A stretch of DNA of 64,000 nucleotides, taken from the NCBI RefSeq assembly GCF_932526225.1, contig NC_064035.1, forward strand, positions 3,347,501 through 3,411,500. The letters are read 5' to 3'. This DNA comes from Nematostella vectensis. Lineage: Eukaryota > Cnidaria > Anthozoa > Actiniaria > Edwardsiidae. Both the position numbers and the translations under genes were made by a program. Positions 47,425 to 58,970 of this stretch are shown piece after piece (positions within the stretch are counted from its first letter, which is position 1; each line of letters opens with the position of its first letter). Under the pieces are notes generated by a model that was given only the letters and a program-made list of their open reading frames with translations, was not told the origin of the DNA and made no database searches.

Positions 47425-48550
47425 TACGTCCGCAGAAATCGCTGCTGTAACACCAAAACAGAGAAGTGTCTTAGTCTTCCCTGCAACGCGATGATCAGAT
47501 TTTTTAGCGTCTGATGGTTTGTCACTTTGGGGTCCCTTATTATTTGCGCCTATCTCGTTTAGAATAGCCTTCCAGTGTTTAAGTTTGTTTTTCAACACTA
47601 CGAACGATGCAATCATATTTTCAGGAGCTATGATGTTAATATGCTGTTATTATTTTTTTTTCAACTTGTTTACAGTTCAAACAATTTGACAATGCTCCCT
47701 TACACAAATCCAGTGTTCTAAACTAGTAACCCACACCCTCCTATCCCTAGCCCCGGCTATAAGACCCTCTGATGTGGTCGCTCTTCCCGACCGAGCTCGT
47801 TACTTATGTTTTGTGCCCCTCCGCATCAAATATACATTACGAAACCACACTAAATTGTTTTGGACCATGGTTTCAACATGGACACTAGCCAATAACATAA
47901 CATGGCAATAGTCATAACTAGCGGATAACTAAAGTTGTCATATATAAGTGATAGATAAACCGTGTAAAAGTGCTCTAAAAGGAGATTACTCAAAGCAGAT
48001 ACCTGTAAGCTTCTAAAAGGTAATTATTCTCTTATTTGTGCCGATAGTTCCGTCGCCATCAGCGTGAAAATGGTAAATGCAAAACTGTGTTCTATTACTA
48101 TTACATCGTTACTCCCTCAGCGCTGTTGGTGGTACAGCGATGAAAAAGCTTGGCGGCATGGTTATTTATATCTATCTCTGCAATCACTTTTGTTTTAAAT
48201 CCATTTCCTGTCGGTCCCCGTTACCTTAACTCTCCTAAAGTTCTCTACTTGCGCCTTTTTGGTTACGTATTATGATGTTTTCGCCTGCGAACTGCTTTTG
48301 GTTTGCTCTCCAATAATTTTGAGCACGGTTCAAAAAGCGAATAAGAAATACGTTTCTCTGCTTCGTAGTTTTGTCTGTTTGTTGTCGTTGACAATTAAAT
48401 CAAGAAAAAAAAGGTTGTTTATCATTGAAGTTTATCTTAAAATTAAACAAAAGGCTGCAGCTTTCTTGATATACAAAACGCTCTTACGGAACTCGTGAGG
48501 AAGTGGCGTCTTTGTGTATTGCAATGATATCATAAATACAAATTAGGAAG
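47425..48550. other. Intergenic, 5' flank of the GPCR
   Basis: No gene recognised. Short ORFs at 47,416-47,616 and 48,259-48,498 have no known family. AT-rich unique sequence. Confidence 0.4.
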
Positions 48551-48577
48551 TTCAAGGATTTTAATATACAAAAAGTG

Positions 48578-48590
48578 TGGTATAAAAGCC
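48578..48590 (+). promoter_or_regulatory. TATA-like element
   Basis: GTATAAAAGCCGCAG at about 48,580 is a strong TATA consensus with GC-rich flanks. A start site near 48,610 would be expected. No ORF of substance follows; AATAAA lies near 48,688. The transcript, if real, is unknown. Confidence 0.25.
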
Positions 48591-48997
48591 GCAGACCCGG
48601 TCTAAGTCGTCAATCCCGCTAGTATTCCTTCAACCACAGGCTTCCCACCCGCGTCAGTAAAGGCTTTCTAACACACGAATTCACGCAAATAAACATCTAT
48701 AAGTTATATCTTCATTCTTTAATTCACGAAATAAACTTAGTTTGTATGTAAATGTATCCGTATGTGGTTTTTTTTTCTTCTCTAGAAGCTCAATTTTACG
48801 AGTTTAAAGCGATATAAGTGCGCGAGTACGAAATCAGTGACACCGGTACAGGATGGGAGAGGGATGGAACTATCCGCCTAAAAACCTGCGAGAAATGATT
48901 TTTTAAAAGGCCAATTTTAGCTTTCCGTCGATAATCGGGACATAGCAGCTGATCAAATGGCATCCTTGGAATGTAATTTGCATAGAATGTAATTTGC

Positions 48998-49975
48998 AAA
49001 GTCAAGCTGGACGCGGGTTACATCAGGTGTGCCCCAAGGTACTGTCCTTGGCCCAGTCCTGTTTAACCTGTTTATAAATGACATACAAGAATCTGTACGG
49101 TCCGAGATCAGACTCTTTGCAGACGACTGTATTTGTTACCGCACTATTAGATCGCGAGAGGATTGCTAAGAGCTACAGCGAGACATATCGAGACTCGCGT
49201 CCTGGGCTGACCAGTGGTCCATGAGCTTCCAAGCAGCCAAGTGTAACATGATCCGCATCTCAAGGAAGACCAGAAACAACATCAACCACCTGTACTATCT
49301 GGAAGGTGTGGCCCTGGACTTTGTTGAGGAAATAAAGTACCTCGGAGTCACAATAACAAGGGACCTCCGATGGAACAGACACGTCGCTGAAACAGTGAGC
49401 AAGGCAAACAAGATCCTAGGCCTACTTAGGCGGAACCTGCACTTTTGCGACACGAAAGCGAAAGAAGCAGCCTACGTTGGCCTCGTTAGGTCGCTGTTGG
49501 AATATGCAAGTGCTATCTGGGACCCGCATACCAGCAAGCTCATCGTCGAGATCGAGAAAGTCCAGAGGCGTGCAGCACGCTTTGTTACGGCAGACTTCTT
49601 CTACTTCGAACCCGGCACAATGACGCGCTACCTTTCCGAACTGGGTTGGCAGCCACTCGAAGACCGCAGGCGCACCTCATCATTGGTGCTCCTAAACAGT
49701 GGCCTAAATAATGCGTCTATCCTGCCACTCGAAGATCTGATGAAACCGTCTCGCGCCTTGCCCCGCACTCAACACTCTGAATTCTATACTATTCCTAACG
49801 CTAGAACTGACATATATAAATATAGTTTTTTGCCCCGTGCACTGAGACTGTGGAACAACCTTCCACAGTCTGTAATTGACATGAGAGGCTGCCCAGAGGC
49901 CTTTCACGCTGGGCTTTAGACTCGGCACTGCGCTGCGCACTGACATATGAAAGTGAAGTGAAGTGCAGTCTTTGT
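48998..49975 (+). mobile_element. 5'-truncated CR1/Jockey-clade non-LTR retrotransposon
   Basis: The 3' part of a LINE reverse transcriptase. [20 protein letters not shown] begins near 49,022, followed by LFADDC (catalytic ADD motif) at about 49,117. A TAA interrupts the frame at about 49,167, so the fragment is dead. The open part, 49,221-49,919, continues with YLGVTITRDLRWNRHV, LGLLRRNLHFC, LEYASAIWDPHT and KVQRRAARFV, typical of CR1-like C-termini. It ends with a short GTGAA-type tail near 49,950. The 5' end, endonuclease and ORF1 are absent. Confidence 0.92.
49221..49919 (+). pseudogene. Reverse transcriptase C-terminal fragment
   Basis: The 232-codon open stretch of the truncated LINE described for 48,998-49,975. 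It lacks the upstream palm motifs, which are separated by an in-frame stop, so it is not a functional gene. Confidence 0.9.
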
Positions 49976-50194
49976 AGACTCCTTACCATGGGCAACAGAG
50001 TCTCGTTTCGCTAAGCAGCGCTTTGACTGAGCTTCACTAAACGAGGAAAGTTAAAGACTGGTACCCAAGGTATAAACTCCTCAAAGTGCAATTAAAAAAA
50101 CAAGATGTTGGCGTTGTAAGTATGGTCGGCCTTTGTCCGTTACCTCGCGTAAAGGAATGGGTACAAAATATTTTGTGCCCCGGCATGCATTGCG

Positions 50195-50225
50195 TGAATT
50201 CAAGATGGCGGCTCATTGTGAACAA
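50195..50225 (+). promoter_or_regulatory. YY1-like start-site motif, possible MCRS1 promoter
   Basis: TTCAAGATGGCGGCTCATTG at 50,198-50,217 contains AAGATGGCGGC, a YY1-type element often found just downstream of TATA-less start sites of housekeeping genes. The first coding MCRS1 exon begins with an acceptor at 51,741, so an upstream untranslated exon is needed; this is the best candidate, about 1.5 kb upstream. Confidence 0.35.
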
Positions 50226-50289
50226 GGCAGTTAAAAAAGTTGTTGCGAACGCGTGCCAATTACTGACTGAAGACAGACTCTGATGCCTA

Positions 50290-51165
50290 CTAAACGTACA
50301 TATATGTAGAGCTTATTCACATCTCTAAACGTAGGTAATCTTTCACCGATTAGATATTCGTAAACAACAGCCATAAAGGCGCGATATCGAACTTTTCTGG
50401 CACTTTGATATTTATACGATATTTATCACTCATCTAAATTCGGATATAAATCAGATATTCTTTCACAGGGTTCTAGTATCAGATATTTAGTCGATATTAT
50501 AACAAAGCTCACAAATCTAATTTCTGATATTTATCAGATCTTATACCCTTAGAACTGCCATGTTGAACCTAGATTATTGCATCTCATGACTTGATAATAT
50601 CAGATAATATTGCAAGATTTACACATAGAAAGTCCATCTAATTACTGATATATATCAGATACTATAACTTTAGAACTGCTGTGTTGAACCTTATTGCATC
50701 TCACGACTTGATAATATCAGATAATATCACATATATACTTGATCTACAAACGTGACAGTCACAGTAGATTTTGTAGTAGAATATCCCATAATATCGAGGG
50801 GTCCAGCAGAGGTAGGTCCAGTAGATTCTAGTAAGATAATCTGCGATAATATTCAGCAGAAGGAAAGGGGGGTTTCTAAATAGACATCTAGTAGATTCTA
50901 ATAAGATGATCTCCGATAATATCACAATATCAAGGGTTCAGAAGAAGGAAAGGGGGTTTCTTAATAGAAATCTAGTAGATTCTTATAAGATAATCTCCAA
51001 CAATATTGCAATATCAAGGGGTAAAGCAGATGGAAGAGGAGGATCTAAACAGACATCTAGTAGATTCTAATAAGATAATCTCTAATAATATCACAATATC
51101 GAGGGGTAAAGCAGAGAGTATCTAAATAGACATCTAGTAGATTCTAAGACAGTCTACTACATGGT
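50290..51165. repeat. Degenerate repeats with GATATTTATCAGAT and TAGTAGATTCTAATAAGATA
   Basis: The first half has recurring TCTGATATTTATCAGAT-like near-palindromes. The second (from about 50,820) has four to five copies of a 70-93-bp unit starting GTAGATTCTAATAAGATAAT and ending TAAATAGACATCTA. Lengths vary through internal indels. It lies in the probable first intron or 5' flank of MCRS1. Confidence 0.75.
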
Positions 51166-51742
51166 TGCTCTGAACACATTAGAACTGCTCAAATTCTTTG
51201 CTACAAATAACACTCCCAAAATATGTTAGCATTTATAATATTCATCCCGCATCTTGAGATGTTTAAAAACATCCAGCTTTCAGATTTGTATGATTATAAC
51301 CACAGGAAAAAAAAATGTAGAATGGATGATCGTAAATATTACATTTCATAAATAAATTGCAAAAATTGTCTGGTACAGTGTGCTGGGCAGTTTATCATTT
51401 GATATGTTTTGTCAAAGATTAAATGTCAAATAGAGTATAGAATTTCAAATGGATCTGAAACCTGCTAAGATAGCTGCTTACAAGTAGTGCAATAAAAAGT
51501 TCCTATATTTTGAGATTCAAAGGTGTCCAAGGCTTACAATACTCTAGAGAAAAGATGGCCACAAGAAATAAGCATCCATAGGCAAAGAACTGACTGTGAT
51601 AAGGTGGATTTTTTTTAGTTGTGTATGTAAATTTGTTGCTTTAATCTGAAGGACCTGAGATAAAATGCAAGGATATACCTTGAGCTGGTAAATCTTAGTA
51701 CTGTATGTCATGGTTTATAATTTTATATTTATGACTGACAGA

Positions 51743-54700
51743 ATGTCCATCTCTGGAGAATCAAGTCAACACCCTATGGAGCATCTTGAGTCACGGGGGC
51801 ACAACACCCCAAGGCGGAGTTCATCACGCTCAATTAAAAGGAAAAAGTTTGATGATGAACTTGTGGAGAGTAGTTTAAAAAAGGGTCCCAAGAAGGGCTT
51901 TGAACCTGGCCAGTTGATGGAGAAGGAAAGAGAAAAAGAGTTTACATTCAAAGAGAAAGATAAACGTCCAATGGTAAGCTGAGGGGGGACATTAATATTT
52001 GGTGACTCAGAATGTTAATGAGCACCAATTCGGTAGATTGCAAAGTATACCGTCTACAACGTCTACACAAAAACCTTTGTTATGATTATCATGTCAGTGC
52101 GTCACACCATGTCACATCATTCTAAACATCGAGAATTCAGAAAAATTAAATTGCAATCTTGAGCAGCACATAACATATCGGAAAAAGAGAATATTATTTA
52201 CAGGATGTTTATTTAATTCCAAGTTCCTTTGAAATAACGTACTAGTTGGCCAACATTTTGCGTAGTGGTGTCTTGGAGAGGAGCAATTGAAGTTATGACT
52301 ACGGCATTTGAGAGTAACAAGTTGTGTGACTATGAATTATATGTGCTTTGGTTCCCCTTACATAAAACTTTGCTTTCATATTGAACTTTGCTAAGAGAAT
52401 CGAAGTTCAAGATTCCAATCAAGAAGAATCCTCTTTCTCTAAAAAATTGAAATTAAAAGTTCGTCAAAATAACTTCGCCAATATTAGCAGATAAGTGTCC
52501 GTACATTTCTGCTGTACATATAAGTTTATCCAAAATTTAGAATGGTGAAATTTTGGCATAGTTCTGCTAAAACCACTTTTGCCTAAAATTCTTGCTTAGG
52601 TGAAAATTCCCCAACATTTCTGGAGCGTGCAAAACAAAAGAATTTCGGAGCTACTGAATTTTCAGCGAATTACCGGTCTTTTCGGATGTTATCGCCGAAT
52701 GAACAGCGAATTTCAGCAAAACTCAGTTGCATTACTTTCTGTTAGTTAAGTATCATTACAAGTATCATTATCCAGGGTTCAAAATAACTTTTTTAAATCT
52801 GCTAGATTTTGCTGGCTTTCTGGATTTTGGTGGTGAAAAAAAGCCTGCATACTTAAAATATAAAAGGGGAATACAGAAAAAAAGAGCCGGCAAAGACCAG
52901 AAAACAGCCGGCTATCTCCAGGAGCAGGCCGCTATTTTGAACCCTGTTATCATAGCCCTTGAATTTCTTCAAAAATTCCTGGAAAAAGTCCTTTAATTGG
53001 ATTTGTGAAAAATTGTACAAACCCTGTTTATATTTTTGCAGAAGTTTGAAAACATACTTTTTTTTCAGTCATCTATGTCTTCAAATGTTCGACCAAGTAG
53101 ACGACAAAAAAAGTTAAAGGTATAATTGTTATGGATAAGTATCTGTTTTTGGTCAATCATGCTGCCGTTGCAAGCTCCAACCAGGGGCATATCCAGGAGT
53201 TCCGAAAAAGGAGGGCTGAAGCAAGGGTTTACAAGAAAGAGGAGGCCAAATTCATTATTCTTTTATGGATTTTCTTATATTTCTTGTTATTTTGAAGCCA
53301 AATATTTGAAATAGGGCACCCACCCCTAGAGTCACACAACAAGTCAAACAAAGAATCCATTTTTATCAGCTAATTCAAGTGTGTAACAATAAAGTATATG
53401 ACTTTATTCCTGGGTGGTTATGTTTTTTTTACAGTTATTCTTCCAAACAGACCTTTCTTATTTTCAAGTGTATAAACAATAATAAGGAGTGGCAGGTGAA
53501 TAATTGCTGTTTTTTACAGACTCCTCAAGTCAGTAAAGATTTTGGGCGATGGAGACCTACTGATGATTTGGCTCTCATCACAGCTGTACAACAGGTTCAA
53601 GTTAAGATATTGTAATGATTGATTTGATTTGTAATGATGGATTTGTTTGAATGGCTTTGATTCACTAGATTTAGAATACATTACTTATATACTAATAACC
53701 ATTATAGTGTATTTATTTTATACCCAGTCTACTGTATCTACATAATGCTGGGGGCATTTTCCTGCCAAGGAAATATTTAACATTCTTTTCTATTTGACAT
53801 AAAGAGTGCCAAATGGCCTTTCTATGGATATTTAAATTGTATGATGTAACAAATAATACAGTAGAATTTGCATAAGCAGGACTTGCCGGGGCCAGTCTCA
53901 TTTTGTCTGTTGTGCAGATGTATTTAGAATCTATTGTACACGTGCCCTGGACAGTCTTACTACTCTTTTATTCAAATTCGATAAGTTAAACTGGTTTTCA
54001 TTTGCACAGTTAATTTGTATGTACTGTGTGTTTTATTTTATGAAGGCCACACCAAGCAAAGCATTTTTCTTGTGTATATTGGGACTGGGGAGGAAATATT
54101 GTTTGCAAAGTCTGTTATATCAAGTTATTTTATAGATACTTTTGTCATGTATAGGCAAGTTCTATTGTATTATGTTAAGAAAAAATGCCACAGTTTGTCG
54201 CACTGTAGCTAATTGCTGATGTTTAATTTCCAGACAAATGATTTAACAGCAGTTTACCTAGGAGTCAAGTTTTCCTGTCGGTTTACTTTGAAAGATGTTC
54301 AGGAGAGATGGTACTCTTTGCTTTATGATCCAGTAGTATCACGGTTAGTGCTACATTACCATGATAACACAAGCACTGATGGTTATTTCGGGGACATAAA
54401 GAAGATCATGATGGTAATAATGATGCCGATTGTGGTTTTATGATCAAGAGTTGTTATGGTTGGTGCTGCCTGATAACCACAATTACACACGATGTCATGT
54501 TGATGATGATTCAAATATACAGATGACAGGGGTGATGATTTTAATGATGATTGTGGTGTTACAAATGAATGATTGTGGTGATGATGGTAACATTGTTGAA
54601 GAATACTTCAATTTTTAATTGCTAACATTCCCTAAAAAGCGCTAATTTATTTATTTTTAAATGCAAAGCGTTATTTTCACTTCTTCTTGAAAAAAAAAGC

Positions 54701-56537
54701 GTAGCGACAACAATTTGTCCATGTATTATTTTAGTAGCAAAAAAAAGCAAAAAACTTAACATCCCAGACCTCTTCAAAGTGAAATTAGTCATTCAAAAGC
54801 TACTCAATTAGAAAATTTATTGCAAATTTTAGCTTGATGCAAGCACCCGCTGTTCTCACTGCGCTCAGGCTTGTTTTATGGGGTCAACTTGTGAAAAGGA
54901 AGAGCTGTCTTTAAATGCTTTTATCTTTGCCCGTGGTCAAATTTAGAGTTTTTTTCTGAAATCATATGAAAACTCTTTACCTATTTTTCATCTCAGTATA
55001 AGTAAATATTCCAAACAAGTTACCGGAATTTGATGCTAGAGTCACTTTAAACCTACAGTATCCTTTATCAGTAGTGTAGGTACTTGTTGACAATAATAGG
55101 ATTTAGCAAATTAAGATCTGTAAAGTATATGGACCCCTGTTAGATACCCAATGCACATTCCAGCTTTATATTTAGCATACTTTGTTTCAGTCTCTGGATG
55201 TCTGTCCTTACAGGATCTCTAAAATTATTACTTTATTATATGACTGACCACTTTAGACTGGCAACGATGGCAATGAAACAGCTGCCCCCTGACATAGTAG
55301 CAGCAGCACAAAACAACGCACTGTGGAGCACAAGTGAAGAAACCCTGCTAGCAAATGTCCGTAGTGTAAGTATGAGTATCATTTACACAATATAAGAACC
55401 TTCTAGCAAATGTCCTTAGTGTAAGTATGCATATCGTTTACATAATATGAGAACCTTCCGGCAAATGTCCTTAGTGTAAGTATGAGTATCATTTACATAA
55501 TATGAGAACCTTCTGGCAAATGTCTTAGTGTAAGCATGCGTATCATTTACGGAATGTGAGAACCTTCCGGCAAATGTCCTTAGTGTAGTAGTGTTAGTAC
55601 AAAGTGCTTTATGAGCACATTATTTGTATTTATTACCCTCCAAAAAAATATTGCACCCAGATAAGAGATGTTTTATGAGCATGTACAACACCTCAGTTGT
55701 TTGACCAAATTAATTTCTTTTTTTAAATTACTTAACCTTCCCTAAGCATCCCTCTCTGGTATTCCCTTGAGCCCCCACCCATCATTGCATGTTTCACTAG
55801 AACTCAATGTCTGTTCTTTTTTTAATTTGTAGTCCAGCCCAGCATCTTTGGAGATATTCCACAAATTACTAGACAACCACCCATCTGTCTTCCACCAGTG
55901 CCGATCTGCAAAGTCACTGAGAAACCACTGGCTCCTGATGCGACAGTACCAACTGCTGGCGGACCAATCAGGTAGAGATTGGATTCTCTACCTAGTGCTT
56001 TTTTTTATTTAAAACACATATTCTGAACTTGATGTCTTTTCATACAATTTGGTAAAAAGGATTCTGGATTAACCTCAAAGTTGGTACGTCGCCTCACTGT
56101 CTTACTGCAGACTGATAGCTTGGTCTTTGTTGTTCAGTTCCAGCTGGAGAGAGTAACATGAGTTTCTCAGATGCTGAAGAACAGATCAATGATGCCGAAC
56201 TGTTGTAAGTCCTTAGTGGTCATCATGTGTGTTTTGGTATTGGTGCACTTTAAGGATTAAAAGTGATTATTGCCGCATTAATAATAGAAATAATAGAAAT
56301 ACTCGTTTCTCAGGACTGAATTTTATAACTCCAAAGTATACTAGAAAAACCGAAGGTGGGAAAACGTTTACAGTAAATGCCATCCATAAATGGAACAATT
56401 TAGAAGCCAGCATAAAGAAACTGCCTAATATAAGCTCTTTTAAGAACGCTCTCCGTCATAAATATCTTAATGAACAATTACTTTTAAAAATCATTTTAAT
56501 ATTTCGAATTAACTCATATTTTATTTTCTTTATTTAA

Positions 56538-56590
<53 letters not shown>

Positions 56591-56895
56591 CTCCTTTTGG
56601 TCTGGGTGGGAATAGTATTTTTATAATTTGTATTGTAAATAGAGATTTTATATATATATATATATATATTTTATATTGTATTATTTGTATGTATGAGTTT
56701 TGAGGGCCACAAGTTTACTAGTGTATTACACTATTAAGTGCCACCCTCTGTAAATAAAGTTATTATTATATTATAGATTATACAGGGTAGTTTGAGTAAA
56801 AATGAGATAGAATTAAATCACAAAATGTGCTTATGTATTTAATAGGCTATGTATTTATTCATTTACTATTTATCTATTTATTTATGTATTTATGT

Positions 56896-56931
<36 letters not shown>

Positions 56932-58970
56932 TCTTAAATGAATTACTCAATCAAAGTAGAGTATGTTCTTGGGTCTAACTGGCAGTAATAACCGCATGGA
57001 ATCAGTAAGGAAATGAACTTTTTATACTGGCCATGCAAGAAAAAAAAACTCCATGCCCGATTACTGTATATCATCTTTGTTACTATTTTAATGCAAAGCT
57101 TTTAGTTACTAGTCATCGTTTTTGTATCATAACATGGTTTTAATGTTAGATCTATACTGATTATAAAGTAATGTGTCCCTACAGGGAGGCCAAAGATGAT
57201 GGCCTTGAGCAGGAGTTATCTGTGGCTGACAGGAGACACAAGCGTGAAATCCGTCAGCTTGAGGAAGAGATTCCAAAGTGGCAGGTCGTAGTCGATGAGC
57301 TGTGTGGACAAGGTAACTACTGTTATTAGCACACCTGCACGATATATTAAACAGCCACTAAAGGTGCATGAAGAGTTATTTTATTGCTATTTCTGAAATC
57401 TTAAAAACACTTAAAAAAATAAATGAACACATTAAAAATAGTAAATACATATTTTGGTACTTTTATCACACATAGCGTAGATGGAAACGAACTTTTGGTT
57501 TTTGTTATTTTTTTTTAGCAGGTTTGTTTCTTATATATTTGAAACCAACTAGATCTTTAGTATACAATAATATGTGTGTCCCTTTCATGTTTTCTTTCAT
57601 GACAGATCCCTTTTCAAGCTATACGTAATAACTGTGTTCCAACTGTGTGCCAAACACCTCATACCACTCTCTAATTTAACAGTCTTCCTGTATTACCGAA
57701 AGGACTAATGTGCATGCTGGTGTTGTTATTTTTATCTCCCAGGTAACACCACGTCTGGAGCGTCGGCCAACGAATTTGACCTGCAAACTTTAGCCGTGCT
57801 TCGAGGGAGACTAGTCCGTTATCTGATGCGCTCCAGAGAGGTGAACTACTCCCCCTCCCCCCGTCTCCCCCAAAACAATTATCATTTGGTAAATAAATCC
57901 AATAATTCCCCCCCGTCTCCCCCAAAACAATTATCATTTGATAAATAAATCCAATAATTCCCCCCCCCCCCCGTCTCCCCAAAAACAATTATCATTTGGT
58001 AAATAAATCCAATAATTCCCCCCCGTCTCCCCCAAAACAATTATCATTTGGTAAATAAATCCAATAATTCCCCCCCCCGTCTCCCCCAAAAACAATTATC
58101 ATTTGGTAAATAAATCCAATAATTCCCCCCCCCGTCTCCTCCAAAACAATTATCATTTGGTAAATAAATCAACACAAAGTTAAAATGGTATGATTTGCGT
58201 CCTTGTAAAACCAGAGTAATTTTGATCACGTTTTGGACAAAGGCTTCGACGACGAACGAACGCTTGAATCATCAGAGGCATAAAACGTAGCTTTCCAATC
58301 GTGATTTATTTCCCTGATTCCACCATGCCTACGCAAACCACCTGGCTATTCTACAGCTTGTCTGTAGTTTTTTTTGCCATACCATTATCATATGGAACTA
58401 CAAAATTTTTGCTCCACGCCTTTGCTTTCTAAGATGATGATGATTTGTACAGTGCGCCAATAATGATGGAAACTGCGTTGGCACTGGTTTAATGGAGGTA
58501 CATATGTAATTGACCCATGTTTGTTTTGTAACAGATTTCAGTTGGCCGTGCAACTGCTGATAACCAAGTTGATGTAGATTTGTCTCTTGAAGGCCCTGCT
58601 TGGAAGATATCTCGCAGACAGGTACAGTTTAGCATTTAATAAAAGTGGTTATGTTTTCACGTTTAAAGCTGCATTAAGGCCTATTTTCACTAAGAAATTA
58701 TCACTGCGCGTGATATAACATGTTCCAAAGACTAGAAGTACCCTGGATCTTCGAGAATGGTCCCCCTTTTTTTCTTTAGCCCTCGCGGGTTTATAAGAAC
58801 TTTTACGGTAAATTTGTTGACATACCTTTTCTACTTTACAGGCCACAATCAAACTAAAAAGTGATGGCGAATATTATGTTATCAATGAAGGGCGACGTCC
58901 ATTGCTTATTGACGGCAAAACAATAAACCTCGGCTCCAAGGCCAGGCTTCACCACAATTCCACATTTGAG
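51743..58970 (+). CDS. MCRS1: Microspherule protein 1, eleven exons, 3' end beyond the repeat array
   Basis: Exons 51743-51973, 53069-53119, 53520-53594, 54234-54343, 55257-55365, 55833-55971, 56138-56204, 57185-57312, 57743-57840, 58535-58621 and 58842-58970 join in frame (408 codons). SSSRSIKRKKFDDELVESSL is the conserved basic N-terminal block. Exons 3-7 form the MCRS N-terminal domain (TNDLTAVYLGVKFSCRFTLK, VQERWYSLLYDP, NMSFSDAEEQ). Exon 8 is a coiled coil (DRRHKREIRQLEEEIPKWQV). Exons 9-11 contain TLAVLRGRLVRYLMRSRE, SLEGPAWKISRRQ and most of the FHA domain (IKLKSDGEYYVINEGRRP). The nuclear/nucleolar protein acts in the INO80 and NSL chromatin complexes and at spindle poles in other animals. 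Only the last 25-30 residues are missing. The start is the Met right after an acceptor AG at 51,741; an in-frame Met exists at 51,710. Confidence 0.95.
55351..55595 (+). repeat. 55-bp tandem repeat containing the MCRS1 exon 5 donor, 5 copies
   Basis: GCAAATGTCC followed by TTAGT|GTAAGTATG recurs with starts at 55,351 (in the exon), 55,406, 55,461, 55,516 and 55,570. Each of the first four carries a GTAAG donor. The unit therefore spans the last 15 bases of exon 5 and 40 bases of intron. Confidence 0.93.
56235..56775 (+). mobile_element. 3' fragment of a second LINE in MCRS1 intron 7
   Basis: The frame at about 56,262-56,480 reads RFSGLNFITPKYTRKTEGGK and NNLEASIKKLPNISSFKNAL, a reverse-transcriptase C-terminal pattern of CR1/L2-like elements. 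A T run of about 53 bases (56,538-56,590), a (TA)n stretch and an AATAAAGTTATTATTAT tail ending near 56,775 follow. It has a different sequence from the element at 49 kb. Confidence 0.75.
56865..56935. repeat. (ATTT)n microsatellite
   Basis: About 15 ATTT units with occasional ATCT and ATGT variants, in MCRS1 intron 7. Confidence 0.9.
57845..58172. repeat. 52-58-bp tandem repeat next to the MCRS1 exon 9 donor, 6 copies
   Basis: CAATTATCATTTGGTAAATA followed by AATCCAATAATTC and a C run of variable length; CAATT starts at 57,876, 57,928, 57,986, 58,038, 58,093 and 58,147. The array starts within 10 bases of the donor GT at 57,841. ORFs across it are repeat-derived. Confidence 0.92.
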
